From the NCBI RefSeq assembly GCF_042666505.1, contig NZ_JBHTDN010000002.1:496001-560000 (forward strand): 64,000 bases of DNA. Reading direction: 5' to 3'. Below the pieces are notes generated by a model. The model was not told the DNA's origin. It did not search any database and saw only the letters and a list, made by a program, of their open reading frames with translations. The position numbers were made by a program, and so were the translations under genes. Numbering within the stretch: position 1 is the stretch's first letter; each line of letters starts with the position of its first letter. Shown one piece after another: positions 26,522-35,088 of this stretch. This DNA is from Parapedobacter sp042666505. GTDB taxonomy: Bacteria; Bacteroidota; Bacteroidia; Sphingobacteriales; Sphingobacteriaceae.

Positions 26522-27379
26522 ATGAAGATCATCAGTAGCTTTATGGCCGTATTCCTTTTTCTAATCCCTTGCCTGGCCTGTGAACGGAGCGATTCCACTG
26601 CTACAAAATCACGAGAAGAGGTTCCCTCAACACCGGAAGAACCGGCAGCCGAGGTCACAACTCCTATTCTGGGCGAAGACGGCCAATATCGGATTGAATG
26701 GAAAGGGATTACCTGGCTCGTCAAACACGCAACCAACCGGGATGAGCCGAGGGGGCCGGGCGAGAATATTTGGGACAGCCAGAATGTATGGGTGGATAAC
26801 CAGGATAGGCTGCACCTGAAAATCACCCGGCAGCCGGATGGCCGTTACTTGTGTGCGGAATTACGGAGCGAGAACGCGTATCAGTACGGTACGTACACCT
26901 GGAAAGTCGACAGTGATCTCAGCGGAATACAGAAAGACGTGATCTTTGGCCTGTTCCAATATGGAGGAACGGATTACATCAATGAAATTGACTTCGAATT
27001 TACACGCTGGAATAATGCTTCCGCCAACTGGTGCAATTATACTGTATACCGAAGCCGGATAACGACTTCAAACCCGGAGATAAATTATGCACACATCGAT
27101 TATTCCGAACCCCTGGAAGGAACGTACACCACCCACACGTATACGCGGGAGGCCGACAAAATAACGTTCAAAAGCTACCACGGTCATGGCACGACCTCGT
27201 CTTTTACCAATCTACCAGGCGGTGCTGCGGGATGGGTGTTTGACGAACCGGATAATGTTCCGACGAAAGCCATGCCGGTCTATATACAGCTATGGACGAA
27301 ATATAAAAACGTCGGAAACTACGCACTTAACAGTCCGAGCGTGGAGGTCGTCGTAAACGATTTCACGTTTGTCCCATAA
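26522..27379 (+). CDS. GH16-family glycoside hydrolase, lipoprotein
   Basis: 285 residues. A lipoprotein-type signal (MKIISSFMAVFLFLIPCLAC, probable lipid Cys20) is followed by a low-complexity Ser/Thr/Pro/Glu linker to about residue 48. The jelly-roll then shows the GH16 catalytic block NEIDFEF with Glu155, Asp157 and Glu159, equivalent to EIDIEF of lichenases. Other GH16-like strands are YQYGTYTWKVDS and VYIQLWTKY. GH16 includes laminarinases, lichenases, agarases and carrageenases; sequence alone does not decide among them. It lies 57 bp upstream of the hybrid two-component regulator on the same strand. Confidence 0.8.
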   Translation: MKIISSFMAVFLFLIPCLACERSDSTATKSREEVPSTPEEPAAEVTTPILGEDGQYRIEWKGITWLVKHATNRDEPRGPGENIWDSQNVWVDNQDRLHLKITRQPDGRYLCAELRSENAYQYGTYTWKVDSDLSGIQKDVIFGLFQYGGTDYINEIDFEFTRWNNASANWCNYTVYRSRITTSNPEINYAHIDYSEPLEGTYTTHTYTREADKITFKSYHGHGTTSSFTNLPGGAAGWVFDEPDNVPTKAMPVYIQLWTKYKNVGNYALNSPSVEVVVNDFTFVP

Positions 27380-27436
27380 TCCAAACTTAGCTATATTGCA
27401 TACCTGGCAAATTTAGCCGGTTTGTATATATCCGAT

Positions 27437-30400
27437 ATGAATAGGATTTTGTTCCGTTGCTGCCTCGTATGGGTCTGCTTAAGCAGCTGCACGTTCGCTT
27501 GGGCGCAATGGGATTATTTGAAATTCAAACAGCTGAAGACCTCTGACGGCCTTTCTCAAAACACCATCCAGACCATCTTTGAAGACGACCTGGGCTTTCT
27601 CTGGTTCGGCACGCAGGATGGAATCAACAAGTACGACAGCTATCAATTCCATATTATCCGAAAAGCACCGGACAGTGAGCATACACTGCAATCTAACGAT
27701 ATCAAATCCATTGTTCAGGATAGAGACAAACAGCTATGGATTGCCACTTCCGATTCGGAATGTCCCAACATCTTCGACCCGGTCACCCGGCAAATCAAGC
27801 GGGCCGACATTTATCTGACCGGTAACGACACGGATCTGTCCAACGTCATTTCGTTTTCAACCACCCGGGAAGGCAATGTGCTTCTTTGCAGCCGGTTATC
27901 CGGATTGTTAATTTACGATCACCAACGAAAAAAGATTACCAGCACGGAAGTCGATTTTCCGGTCACCTGCACCGAACAGGATCCTCAGGGAAATTTGTGG
28001 GTAGGCACTTACCAGCATGGCGTGGTCGTTACCGACCGGAACGGCCGTATACGCCATAGATACGACGCACTCAGCGATGGACCCATCACAGACATTCACG
28101 TCGATCAGTCGGGGCGGGTCTGGGCAAGTTCAGCGGCGTCTGGTATATACTATTACGATGCCGTCAATGACCGTTTTAGCAACGCCCATCTTGGTTTCGC
28201 CGGAAAACTCGTCGGACAGACCAAGGTTTTATGCATCGGTGAGGACATCGATGGACAGATTTGGTGCGGAACCGAAAACGAAGGGTTACATATCCTGAAT
28301 CTGCAACAGCAGCGCTGCATCAATTACCGGCCGGATAAGCAGGATGCCCAAAGCATTGCAAGCAATTCGATCAATTGCATCCGGCGGGATCGGAAAGGAA
28401 ACATGTGGATCGGAACGTCCGGTGCGGGCATATCGATGGTCAACATCGACGAAATCAACATTTTGCATTTCCGGAATACGGGTAATCCCCATAGCCTGAA
28501 TAATAACATCATCAATTGCCTTTTTCAAGATACGAAAGGCAACATCTGGGTTGGCACGGATGGCGGTGGGCTGAACCGATTCGACAAGGCCGAAAATACG
28601 TTTTCCAACGGACGGGATATTCCGTTTCAACAGCCGGAGGCGGGGCGCTATGTCGTTTCGATTACTGAAAGTGACAAGGGCGAACTGTGGGTTGGCACCT
28701 GGGGAGAAGGAATCTATTGCTACCATCTTGGTAAAGGAGGCTCAAAACGGATAAATACGGCCAACACGCCGCAGTTGAGAAGCAACAACATTAACAGCAT
28801 GTTGAAAGACCGGATCGGCCGGATTTGGATCGGCACCTATGGAGGTGGGGTAACGCGATATGATCCGTCTGAAGACCGGTTTCAACATTATGGAACGGGC
28901 AAAGGCAGCAATGACATCAATAGCAACCACATACTTTCCCTGTTCGAGTCGTCGGATGGGAAAATCTGGATGGGTACCGAAGGAAGTGGCATCGGCGTGT
29001 ACGACACGGAAACAGGAACATTCGATGTAATCACAACCGATTCAGATCTGGCCGGCAGCCCGCTTTCCAACAATACCGTGAAAAGCTTCGCGGAAGACCG
29101 GCACGGTAACATGTGGATCGGGACCTCCTATGGACTTAACAAGTTGGATTATCTACGCAAGCGGAATGATGTGTATTTTACTTCCAATTCCGCTATCCAA
29201 AGTGACATTATCAATGCGATCGTAACGGATAATTACGGGCACATCTGGGCGGCGACCAACAAAGGCATTACGAAAATCGATGATCGCACACAGGCGATGG
29301 TCAACTACATGCCTTCGAACGGGCTGCAGGGCGATGAATTCAGACGTGTAAAGCTCGTGGATCGAGAAGGTAATCTCTATTTCGGTGGGGTCAATGGCTT
29401 GAACGTTATCAACAAATCCGGCGTCAAACCCCGAAATTACACGCCCTCTCTGGTGTTCACGAATTTTCAGCTAAGCAATGTTGACGTTCCTATCAGCACT
29501 CCTGAACACCTTACCCCCTTGCTTCAGGACATCAACTATACGGAAACCATCACGCTGGATTATACACAAGCCAATTTTTCACTCGAATTTGCATCGCTTA
29601 ATTACGTGAATCCGGCTCAAAAAGCGTACGAATACAAGCTCGATGGAATGGATAAAAACTGGCTGCCATTGGGTGACAAAAACATCCTTTCGTTCAACAA
29701 CCTTCCTCCCGGAAACTACAAGTTATTAGTCAGAGGAACCAATAACAACGGCAGCTGGTCGGATCATCCCGCCAATATCCAGATCGTAATTACACCGCCT
29801 TTCTGGTTGACGTGGTGGTTTAAAACCCTTGTGGTGGTTTTGGCCCTGATTGCCATCTTCTCCATTTATTACTACCGACTGAGAAATATCCGCCGGCAAA
29901 ATACCTTACTGGAACGGAAAATCGCCGAGAAAACGACGCTGCTTTACAATGCCAATAACGAACTGCAGGCAACCAACCAAGAGATCAGGAACCAAAACAC
30001 CACGCTTGCACACAAAAACGAAGAAATCAGTCAGCAGCAGCAAAAGATTATTGAGCAAAACAGCAAATTGGAAACGGTCATCAATGAACTGGAAACGAGC
30101 AATCAAATGAAGGACAAGTTTCTGTCTATTCTCGTACACGATCTGAAAAATCCTTTGTCCGCACTCACGGGGCTCACCGATTTACTGAAAGAAAACCTTC
30201 CGCATCTCTCCAGAAAAGAGATTGCTGCGTATATCGATGACCTGAGCCTGTCATCCAATTCGTTGAGCAACCTGGTCATCAACTTGCTGGAATGGGGAAA
30301 AACAAAGACCAACAAATTGCATTTTTCGCCGAAGTCGTTCAATCTGTATGACCTGATCCAAAAAAACATTTATCTTTTCAACCTACAACTCCAAGGCAAG

Positions 30401-31612
30401 CAGATACAGTGCAGTGTATCGGTGGATCCCGGAATCCAGTTATTCGCCGACTATCAGATGGTCAATACCATCATCCGGAATATTTTAAGCAACTCCATTA
30501 AGTACTCCCATATAGGCGGACGCGTAGGATTTGAATGCATCACCGATCACGAATACGTCCACATCAAAATCCGGGACAACGGGGTAGGCATGAACGATGC
30601 CCAAATCGAAAGCATCTTCCAGGACAAATCCGATTCAACCATCGGTACCAACGGCGAAACGGGCACGGGCCTGGGCTTCCAGATATGCCGGGAATTTATT
30701 AAGGCCCACAGCGGTGAATTATCCATACAAAGTGCCAAGAATAAAGGATCTGTTTTCACCATTTCCCTGCCGAACGTACAAGCTAAAGCGGTAAATCCGC
30801 AACGGGAACTGGCCCGCCCGTCTCCCACAGTGACCGAATCACTGCATAAGTTTGCCCGTGTACGCATCTTGGTAGTCGATGACAACCAAAGCATCCGGTC
30901 GCTGCTTCGTCACATCCTGGAAAACTATTTCGAAGTGGAAGAAGCCGGCGACGGACAAGGAGGGCTGGATATCGCCCGAAAGACGCAGCCGGATTTGATT
31001 ATTACCGATTTGATTATGCCCGGTGTCGATGGACTGTCGTTGACAAAGTCGATAAAAAGCGATATCACGACGTCACATATCCCGGTATTATTGTTAACCA
31101 GCGAAGATCAGGAAGCCAGCCAGCTTTTGGGTTACAAAGCAGGTGCGGATATATACCTCACGAAACCAATTCACGCCGATCTGTTACTCGCCGTAATCGG
31201 CAATTTTTTGAACAGGCCCAAGCCAACGCCAAAAGACCTGATCGAAGAAACCACGCCCGTAGTCGCGGAATTGGGATTGTCCGAACTCGATAAGGCATTC
31301 ATGGAAGAGGTACGGGATTTTGTGGTGACACATATGGCGGAATATGACCTTGACTACAAAAGTCTATGCCGCCAATTCGGGATGAGCCGCTCTGTCCTCT
31401 ACGCAAAATTCAAGGCCATTACCGGCAAGGGGGTACACGATTACATTAAATCCATCCGTTTGGCCGAAGCGGAGAGATTACTGCACGAGGGCAAATTAAA
31501 TGTTAGCCAGATCGCCTATTCGGTGGGATTCAATTCGGTATCTTACTTTTCCAAATCGTTTTCGAAACAGATGAACGTTTCACCAAAGGCCTATCAGAAA
31601 AACACGAAATAA
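27437..31612 (+). CDS. Hybrid two-component system protein (HTCS), one-protein sensor and regulator
   Basis: 1391 residues from the ATG at 27437, with a signal peptide ending in FAWAQ. The periplasmic part has about 14 Reg_prop propeller repeats (DDLGFLWFGTQDGINKYD and many GNMWIGT-like copies, about 30-690) and a Y_Y_Y domain to about 780. A transmembrane helix lies near 790-815. The cytoplasmic part has a coiled coil, HisKA with VHDLKNP (His901), HATPase_c with RDNGVGMND and GTGLGFQIC, a receiver with Asp1191 (ITDLIMPG) and a C-terminal AraC-type helix-turn-helix. HTCS proteins bind a breakdown product in the periplasm and activate the neighbouring utilisation genes. The cysC start follows the stop with no gap. 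Confidence 0.96.
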   Translation: MNRILFRCCLVWVCLSSCTFAWAQWDYLKFKQLKTSDGLSQNTIQTIFEDDLGFLWFGTQDGINKYDSYQFHIIRKAPDSEHTLQSNDIKSIVQDRDKQLWIATSDSECPNIFDPVTRQIKRADIYLTGNDTDLSNVISFSTTREGNVLLCSRLSGLLIYDHQRKKITSTEVDFPVTCTEQDPQGNLWVGTYQHGVVVTDRNGRIRHRYDALSDGPITDIHVDQSGRVWASSAASGIYYYDAVNDRFSNAHLGFAGKLVGQTKVLCIGEDIDGQIWCGTENEGLHILNLQQQRCINYRPDKQDAQSIASNSINCIRRDRKGNMWIGTSGAGISMVNIDEINILHFRNTGNPHSLNNNIINCLFQDTKGNIWVGTDGGGLNRFDKAENTFSNGRDIPFQQPEAGRYVVSITESDKGELWVGTWGEGIYCYHLGKGGSKRINTANTPQLRSNNINSMLKDRIGRIWIGTYGGGVTRYDPSEDRFQHYGTGKGSNDINSNHILSLFESSDGKIWMGTEGSGIGVYDTETGTFDVITTDSDLAGSPLSNNTVKSFAEDRHGNMWIGTSYGLNKLDYLRKRNDVYFTSNSAIQSDIINAIVTDNYGHIWAATNKGITKIDDRTQAMVNYMPSNGLQGDEFRRVKLVDREGNLYFGGVNGLNVINKSGVKPRNYTPSLVFTNFQLSNVDVPISTPEHLTPLLQDINYTETITLDYTQANFSLEFASLNYVNPAQKAYEYKLDGMDKNWLPLGDKNILSFNNLPPGNYKLLVRGTNNNGSWSDHPANIQIVITPPFWLTWWFKTLVVVLALIAIFSIYYYRLRNIRRQNTLLERKIAEKTTLLYNANNELQATNQEIRNQNTTLAHKNEEISQQQQKIIEQNSKLETVINELETSNQMKDKFLSILVHDLKNPLSALTGLTDLLKENLPHLSRKEIAAYIDDLSLSSNSLSNLVINLLEWGKTKTNKLHFSPKSFNLYDLIQKNIYLFNLQLQGKQIQCSVSVDPGIQLFADYQMVNTIIRNILSNSIKYSHIGGRVGFECITDHEYVHIKIRDNGVGMNDAQIESIFQDKSDSTIGTNGETGTGLGFQICREFIKAHSGELSIQSAKNKGSVFTISLPNVQAKAVNPQRELARPSPTVTESLHKFARVRILVVDDNQSIRSLLRHILENYFEVEEAGDGQGGLDIARKTQPDLIITDLIMPGVDGLSLTKSIKSDITTSHIPVLLLTSEDQEASQLLGYKAGADIYLTKPIHADLLLAVIGNFLNRPKPTPKDLIEETTPVVAELGLSELDKAFMEEVRDFVVTHMAEYDLDYKSLCRQFGMSRSVLYAKFKAITGKGVHDYIKSIRLAEAERLLHEGKLNVSQIAYSVGFNSVSYFSKSFSKQMNVSPKAYQKNTK

Positions 31613-32128
31613 ATGATCAAAAAAAGGATGATATGGCTTTTTGGATTGTCGGGATCCGGCAAAACGACGCTATCCCGACTGCTTGCCGAGAAATTGGAAA
31701 GCCTGGGGCGGACGGTCATACGCCTGGACGGAGATGAATTAAGGGCCGGCTTGAATGCTGATCTGGGATTTTCAAACGAAGACCGGGCAGAGAACATACG
31801 GCGTGCCAGCCACCTGGCTAAACTATTGGTGAAGCGTAACATCGTCTGCATTGGTAGCTTTATCACCCCCTTGGATGTCCATCGGCAAGTGGTATCCCGC
31901 ATCCTTGGCGAGGAACTGCTACTTGTGTATTTGGACTGTCCGGCTGATGAATGCGAACGCCGGGACGTAAAAGGCCTTTATCGCAAAGCCCGGAAACACC
32001 TTATATCCGAATTCACCGGTGTATCCGCTTCCTTTGAGTTACCTCCACCTACGATTTTATCCATCGACACCAAGCGTTACACGCCCGAAGAAAGCGTGGA
32101 AATTCTATGGCGCAGGTTGGCGGAGTAA
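31613..32128 (+). CDS. cysC: Adenylylsulfate (APS) kinase
   Basis: 171 residues. The P-loop is GLSGSGKT at 11-18, followed by RLDGDELRAGLNADLGFS, the APS-binding DGDxxR block, then NEDRAENIRR, and later DVKGLYRKAR. This is the full pattern of APS kinases. It phosphorylates APS to PAPS in the cytoplasm. No sulfurylase genes (cysD/cysN or sat) are present in the window. The ATG begins directly after the HTCS stop codon. The 3' end overlaps the convergent cysQ by 52 bp. Its place beside a PAPS-using sulfotransferase operon argues for PAPS made for sulfation, not only for assimilation. Confidence 0.93.
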   Translation: MIKKRMIWLFGLSGSGKTTLSRLLAEKLESLGRTVIRLDGDELRAGLNADLGFSNEDRAENIRRASHLAKLLVKRNIVCIGSFITPLDVHRQVVSRILGEELLLVYLDCPADECERRDVKGLYRKARKHLISEFTGVSASFELPPPTILSIDTKRYTPEESVEILWRRLAE

Positions 32129-32877
32129 CACACGAAGCTCCCATTTACCAAACTGCGTTTGTTGTATACAAATGCACTGCCGTCCGGTTGGGTCATCCGG
32201 GCACCGCTGGCAACGGCAATGGCATGCCCCGCCGCCGTATCCCACTCCATGGTAGGGCCGTGTCGGTAATATACCTGGGCTTTCCCCTCCGCAATCAGGC
32301 AAAATTTCAATGAGCTCCCGATGCTAACTACCTTCTTAACGCCGATGGAAGCAAAAAAAGCTTCTTCTTCCACGGTTTTGTGCGACTTACTACCCACGGC
32401 GACCGGCTGACCGCCTCCGCCCGCCTCAATACGCCGGGTACTTCCCCCGGTTGTTTTAAAACTGCCTTGGCCTTTTGCACCATAATACAACACGCCGGTT
32501 ACCGGCACGTAGATTACGCCGAAAACAGGTTCATTCCCGGCGATCAGCGCGATGTTAACCGTAAATTCCCCGTTTCGGGAAATAAACTCCTTCGTTCCAT
32601 CCAACGGGTCGACGCACCAATAGCGGGCCATGTCCTTCCGGCTTTCGTAAGGAATATCTTTTCCCTCCTCCGATAAGATAGGGATGGTCGGGAAGAGGTC
32701 TCTCAACCCGTCGTTGATGATCTGATGAGACAACGTGTCTGCACGTGTAAGGGGTGAGTGATCATCCTTCCGCTGGACTTCCCAAGCATCAGTATCCGTA
32801 TGATAGACGTCCAGGATGGCCTTTCCAGCCTTCCGCGCAATATCGGCCACGGCGATGAAGTCCTTTTCCTTATCCAT
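32077..32877 (-). CDS. cysQ: 3'(2'),5'-bisphosphate nucleotidase CysQ
   Basis: 266 residues from the ATG at 32877, which overlaps the upstream stop codon; an ATG at 32883 would add MF. The inositol-monophosphatase-fold metal motifs are LSEEG, DPLDGTKEF and EWDTAAGHAIA. The enzyme hydrolyses PAP, the by-product of PAPS-dependent sulfotransfer, to AMP and prevents product inhibition. It is the last gene of the six-gene minus-strand operon, directly behind the sulfotransferase. Confidence 0.95.
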   Translation of the reverse strand: MDKEKDFIAVADIARKAGKAILDVYHTDTDAWEVQRKDDHSPLTRADTLSHQIINDGLRDLFPTIPILSEEGKDIPYESRKDMARYWCVDPLDGTKEFISRNGEFTVNIALIAGNEPVFGVIYVPVTGVLYYGAKGQGSFKTTGGSTRRIEAGGGGQPVAVGSKSHKTVEEEAFFASIGVKKVVSIGSSLKFCLIAEGKAQVYYRHGPTMEWDTAAGHAIAVASGARMTQPDGSAFVYNKRSLVNGSFVCYSANLRHRISTLSSGV

Positions 32878-33877
32878 AAACACTCAGCTCGGTTTCCTTA
32901 ATGCGCCTAATCAGGTCAAGCTGCGGTTGCCTCTTTTTTTCATCGTCCCGATGGCCCCTGAATGCGCGCTTTAGCTCGTTATTCTTTGCATGAAAGGCTT
33001 CGACATCCTCAACCGTAAAACGGATTACGTCGGCCGATGAAGTAACAGGCTGATACCCCAACGCAACCAAGCTTTCAAAAGCCACGGATTCAAAAATGCG
33101 GATGTCGCTGGCGGACATCTCGCGCAGAAACTTATTGGCGTTATCCTGCATAACCGGCTTAGTCAGGTTGGTCCACATGGCACCACCTTCAGCGGTCCGC
33201 CGGGATTCGTCCGAAATATAGTAATGCAGCATGGCATCCTGAAAGTCGATTCCTAAAAATGCGCACAATTGCCGGATGGTTTGCTCAGGATGCTGGATTA
33301 ACTGCTCGTAGTTCAGCACGAAGAACCGGTCGGTGGGTACCCGATCTCGCAGCCGTAGACACGCTTGCTGATCGGCGTGCCACTGCTTGGCGATGTGATA
33401 ATTGTGCTTTTCACCGACAATGGCCTTTTGAAACGATAGCGCCACATCACGCCCATCACGGTAAAGGTAAATATATTTTAGATTGGGCGATACCTTTTCC
33501 AACGCATCGGAAAAGTACATATTGCCCATGCTCTTGCAACACCAATATCGGGCACCACATTGCATAGCCAGAAATTCGTAAATGTTCTTGTTCAATTCAA
33601 ACAAACTGAATTGCCTGGCCATCCGATAGATGGCGTCTTTATCGAGGCGCACGCCCCAGTCGACCGGATTGACGTGGATATAATCCACCACATCCTCCAC
33701 AAGGTGCCGGTAGGAAACGGCATCCAGCACACCGTAATAAGGTAACAACGGCACAAAATTGGCCAACACATGCGCAGGATGTGGGGACACCAGTTGGTCA
33801 GACTGGTTGAGAATCACCCGGAGCAGGTTGGAGCCCGACCGCTGGGTACCGATGATTTGTATGCCTTGTATCTCCAT
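32870..33877 (-). CDS. PAPS-dependent sulfotransferase (Sulfotransfer_1/3 family)
   Basis: 335 residues from the ATG at 33877; upstream in-frame codons to 33988 would lie inside the chrA gene and add no conserved sequence. The PAPS 5'-phosphosulfate loop is IIGTQRSGSNLLR (residues 8-20). The 3'-phosphate site is YIYLYRDGRDVALSF. Between them are WCCKSMGNMYF and a long helical region. The enzyme should act in the cytoplasm, as no signal peptide is present. The acceptor cannot be predicted; glycans, lipids, phenols and amines are all possible in this family. The start is 2 bp after the chrA stop, and the end overlaps cysQ by 8 bp. Confidence 0.88.
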   Translation of the reverse strand: MEIQGIQIIGTQRSGSNLLRVILNQSDQLVSPHPAHVLANFVPLLPYYGVLDAVSYRHLVEDVVDYIHVNPVDWGVRLDKDAIYRMARQFSLFELNKNIYEFLAMQCGARYWCCKSMGNMYFSDALEKVSPNLKYIYLYRDGRDVALSFQKAIVGEKHNYHIAKQWHADQQACLRLRDRVPTDRFFVLNYEQLIQHPEQTIRQLCAFLGIDFQDAMLHYYISDESRRTAEGGAMWTNLTKPVMQDNANKFLREMSASDIRIFESVAFESLVALGYQPVTSSADVIRFTVEDVEAFHAKNNELKRAFRGHRDDEKKRQPQLDLIRRIKETELSVYG

Positions 33878-33879
33878 CG

Positions 33880-35088
33880 TTAAAAAATAAAGTCCATGAT
33901 AAATCCCAAAAGAATCAAGTAAATCGGATGGAAGCGACCGAAAGATATCGCCGCCAATCCCGCTATTCCAAACAGGACGGCATCCCATGAAAAATGCGGC
34001 ATAGCCAGCACCAACTGGACCCCTGCGGCCAAGATCATTCCGATGACAACCGGACGGATACCTTTGAACACCGCTTTAATACCTGTGTGCTGATAGTTAA
34101 TGTATTGTGCAAGCACAATCATCAAGCTGGCTGAAGGGATAAAAATTGCCAAGGTAGCGAGCAAAGCGCCAAATACACCGGCAATTTTATAACCGATAAA
34201 GGTAACACTGACCAGGATGGGACCCGGTGTAATCTGCCCGAATGCGATGGCATCCACGTACTCTTTTACCGGAAGCCAGTGCAACTCATCAACCAGGATG
34301 GATTGCATATAAGGTATGATGACCATGCCCCCGCCAAACAGTGTTAAACTCATGCCGCTGAAAACCGACAACACCTGCCAGGGTCCATTGGGAATGAGCC
34401 GATACCCGCCCAATAGATATCCGACAAGAACCACAGTCAGCAGGATGATAACGCATATATGTATAGCAGACCGGGGGGCGGTCCGCGGCATAGGGGTTGC
34501 CGGTTCCACGTTCTTTCGATAGGTGACATAGCCTATCGCTGCACCCAATACGATCAAGGCCACCGAGCCGGCAAAGCCACGATACAGAAGGGTCGTTGCA
34601 AACGCCAATATACACAGCATCAATCCGGTTGCATCCTTGCCGATCTGCTTTTGATACAACGCCGTTCCGGTAGACAAGACCACCGCCGCAACCGCAAGCA
34701 GTACAAACCGGCCCGAACCTTGCGAGCCGAAGTGTCCGGCCGACTGATAGTACCAGACTGCAATCGCGATCATCAAAAGCGTCGGCGGGGCAGTAATTGC
34801 AACGAAAAAGGCAAGTGCCCCCAGCCAGCCATGCAGTCGGTATCCCAAATAGCACACCACATTAACGGCGAGCGGGCCGGGCAGAAGTGTTGCCAGGCTC
34901 ATGCCGTTTAATACCTCTTCACTGCTCAACAGCTTTTTCTGGCTTACCAAATATTGTTCTACCATCACCACCAAGGCAGCATGGCCTCCAAAGGCCAACG
35001 CACCTACCTTGAAGATGCCCCAAGAGAGCCGCAGGAGCGAATCGGCGGCCGTTCGCCTCGTGTTGTGCGTTATTGACTGGCTATTCAT
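33880..35088 (-). CDS. ChrA-type (CHR family) two-domain anion transporter
   Basis: 402 residues from the ATG at 35088, which overlaps the upstream stop codon (ATGA); a GTG start at 35151 would lie within the sulfotransferase gene. There are two homologous CHR domains. The first has FKVGALAFGGHAALV and LATLLPGPLAVN. The second has LTLFGGGMVIIPYMQ and GQITPGPILVSVTFIGYKIAG. About ten membrane segments are visible. Characterised members export chromate, and chromate is a structural analogue of sulfate. Its position inside an operon of sulfate-transfer enzymes, with no chromate-resistance genes near, suggests a sulfate or sulfate-ester substrate. Confidence 0.88.
   Translation of the reverse strand: MNSQSITHNTRRTAADSLLRLSWGIFKVGALAFGGHAALVVMVEQYLVSQKKLLSSEEVLNGMSLATLLPGPLAVNVVCYLGYRLHGWLGALAFFVAITAPPTLLMIAIAVWYYQSAGHFGSQGSGRFVLLAVAAVVLSTGTALYQKQIGKDATGLMLCILAFATTLLYRGFAGSVALIVLGAAIGYVTYRKNVEPATPMPRTAPRSAIHICVIILLTVVLVGYLLGGYRLIPNGPWQVLSVFSGMSLTLFGGGMVIIPYMQSILVDELHWLPVKEYVDAIAFGQITPGPILVSVTFIGYKIAGVFGALLATLAIFIPSASLMIVLAQYINYQHTGIKAVFKGIRPVVIGMILAAGVQLVLAMPHFSWDAVLFGIAGLAAISFGRFHPIYLILLGFIMDFIF

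Noticed and set aside
33878..33988. N-terminal extension of the sulfotransferase
   Set aside because: The extra 37 residues overlap chrA and push the PAPS loop away from its usual place near the N-terminus; the ATG at 33877 gives a normal family start.
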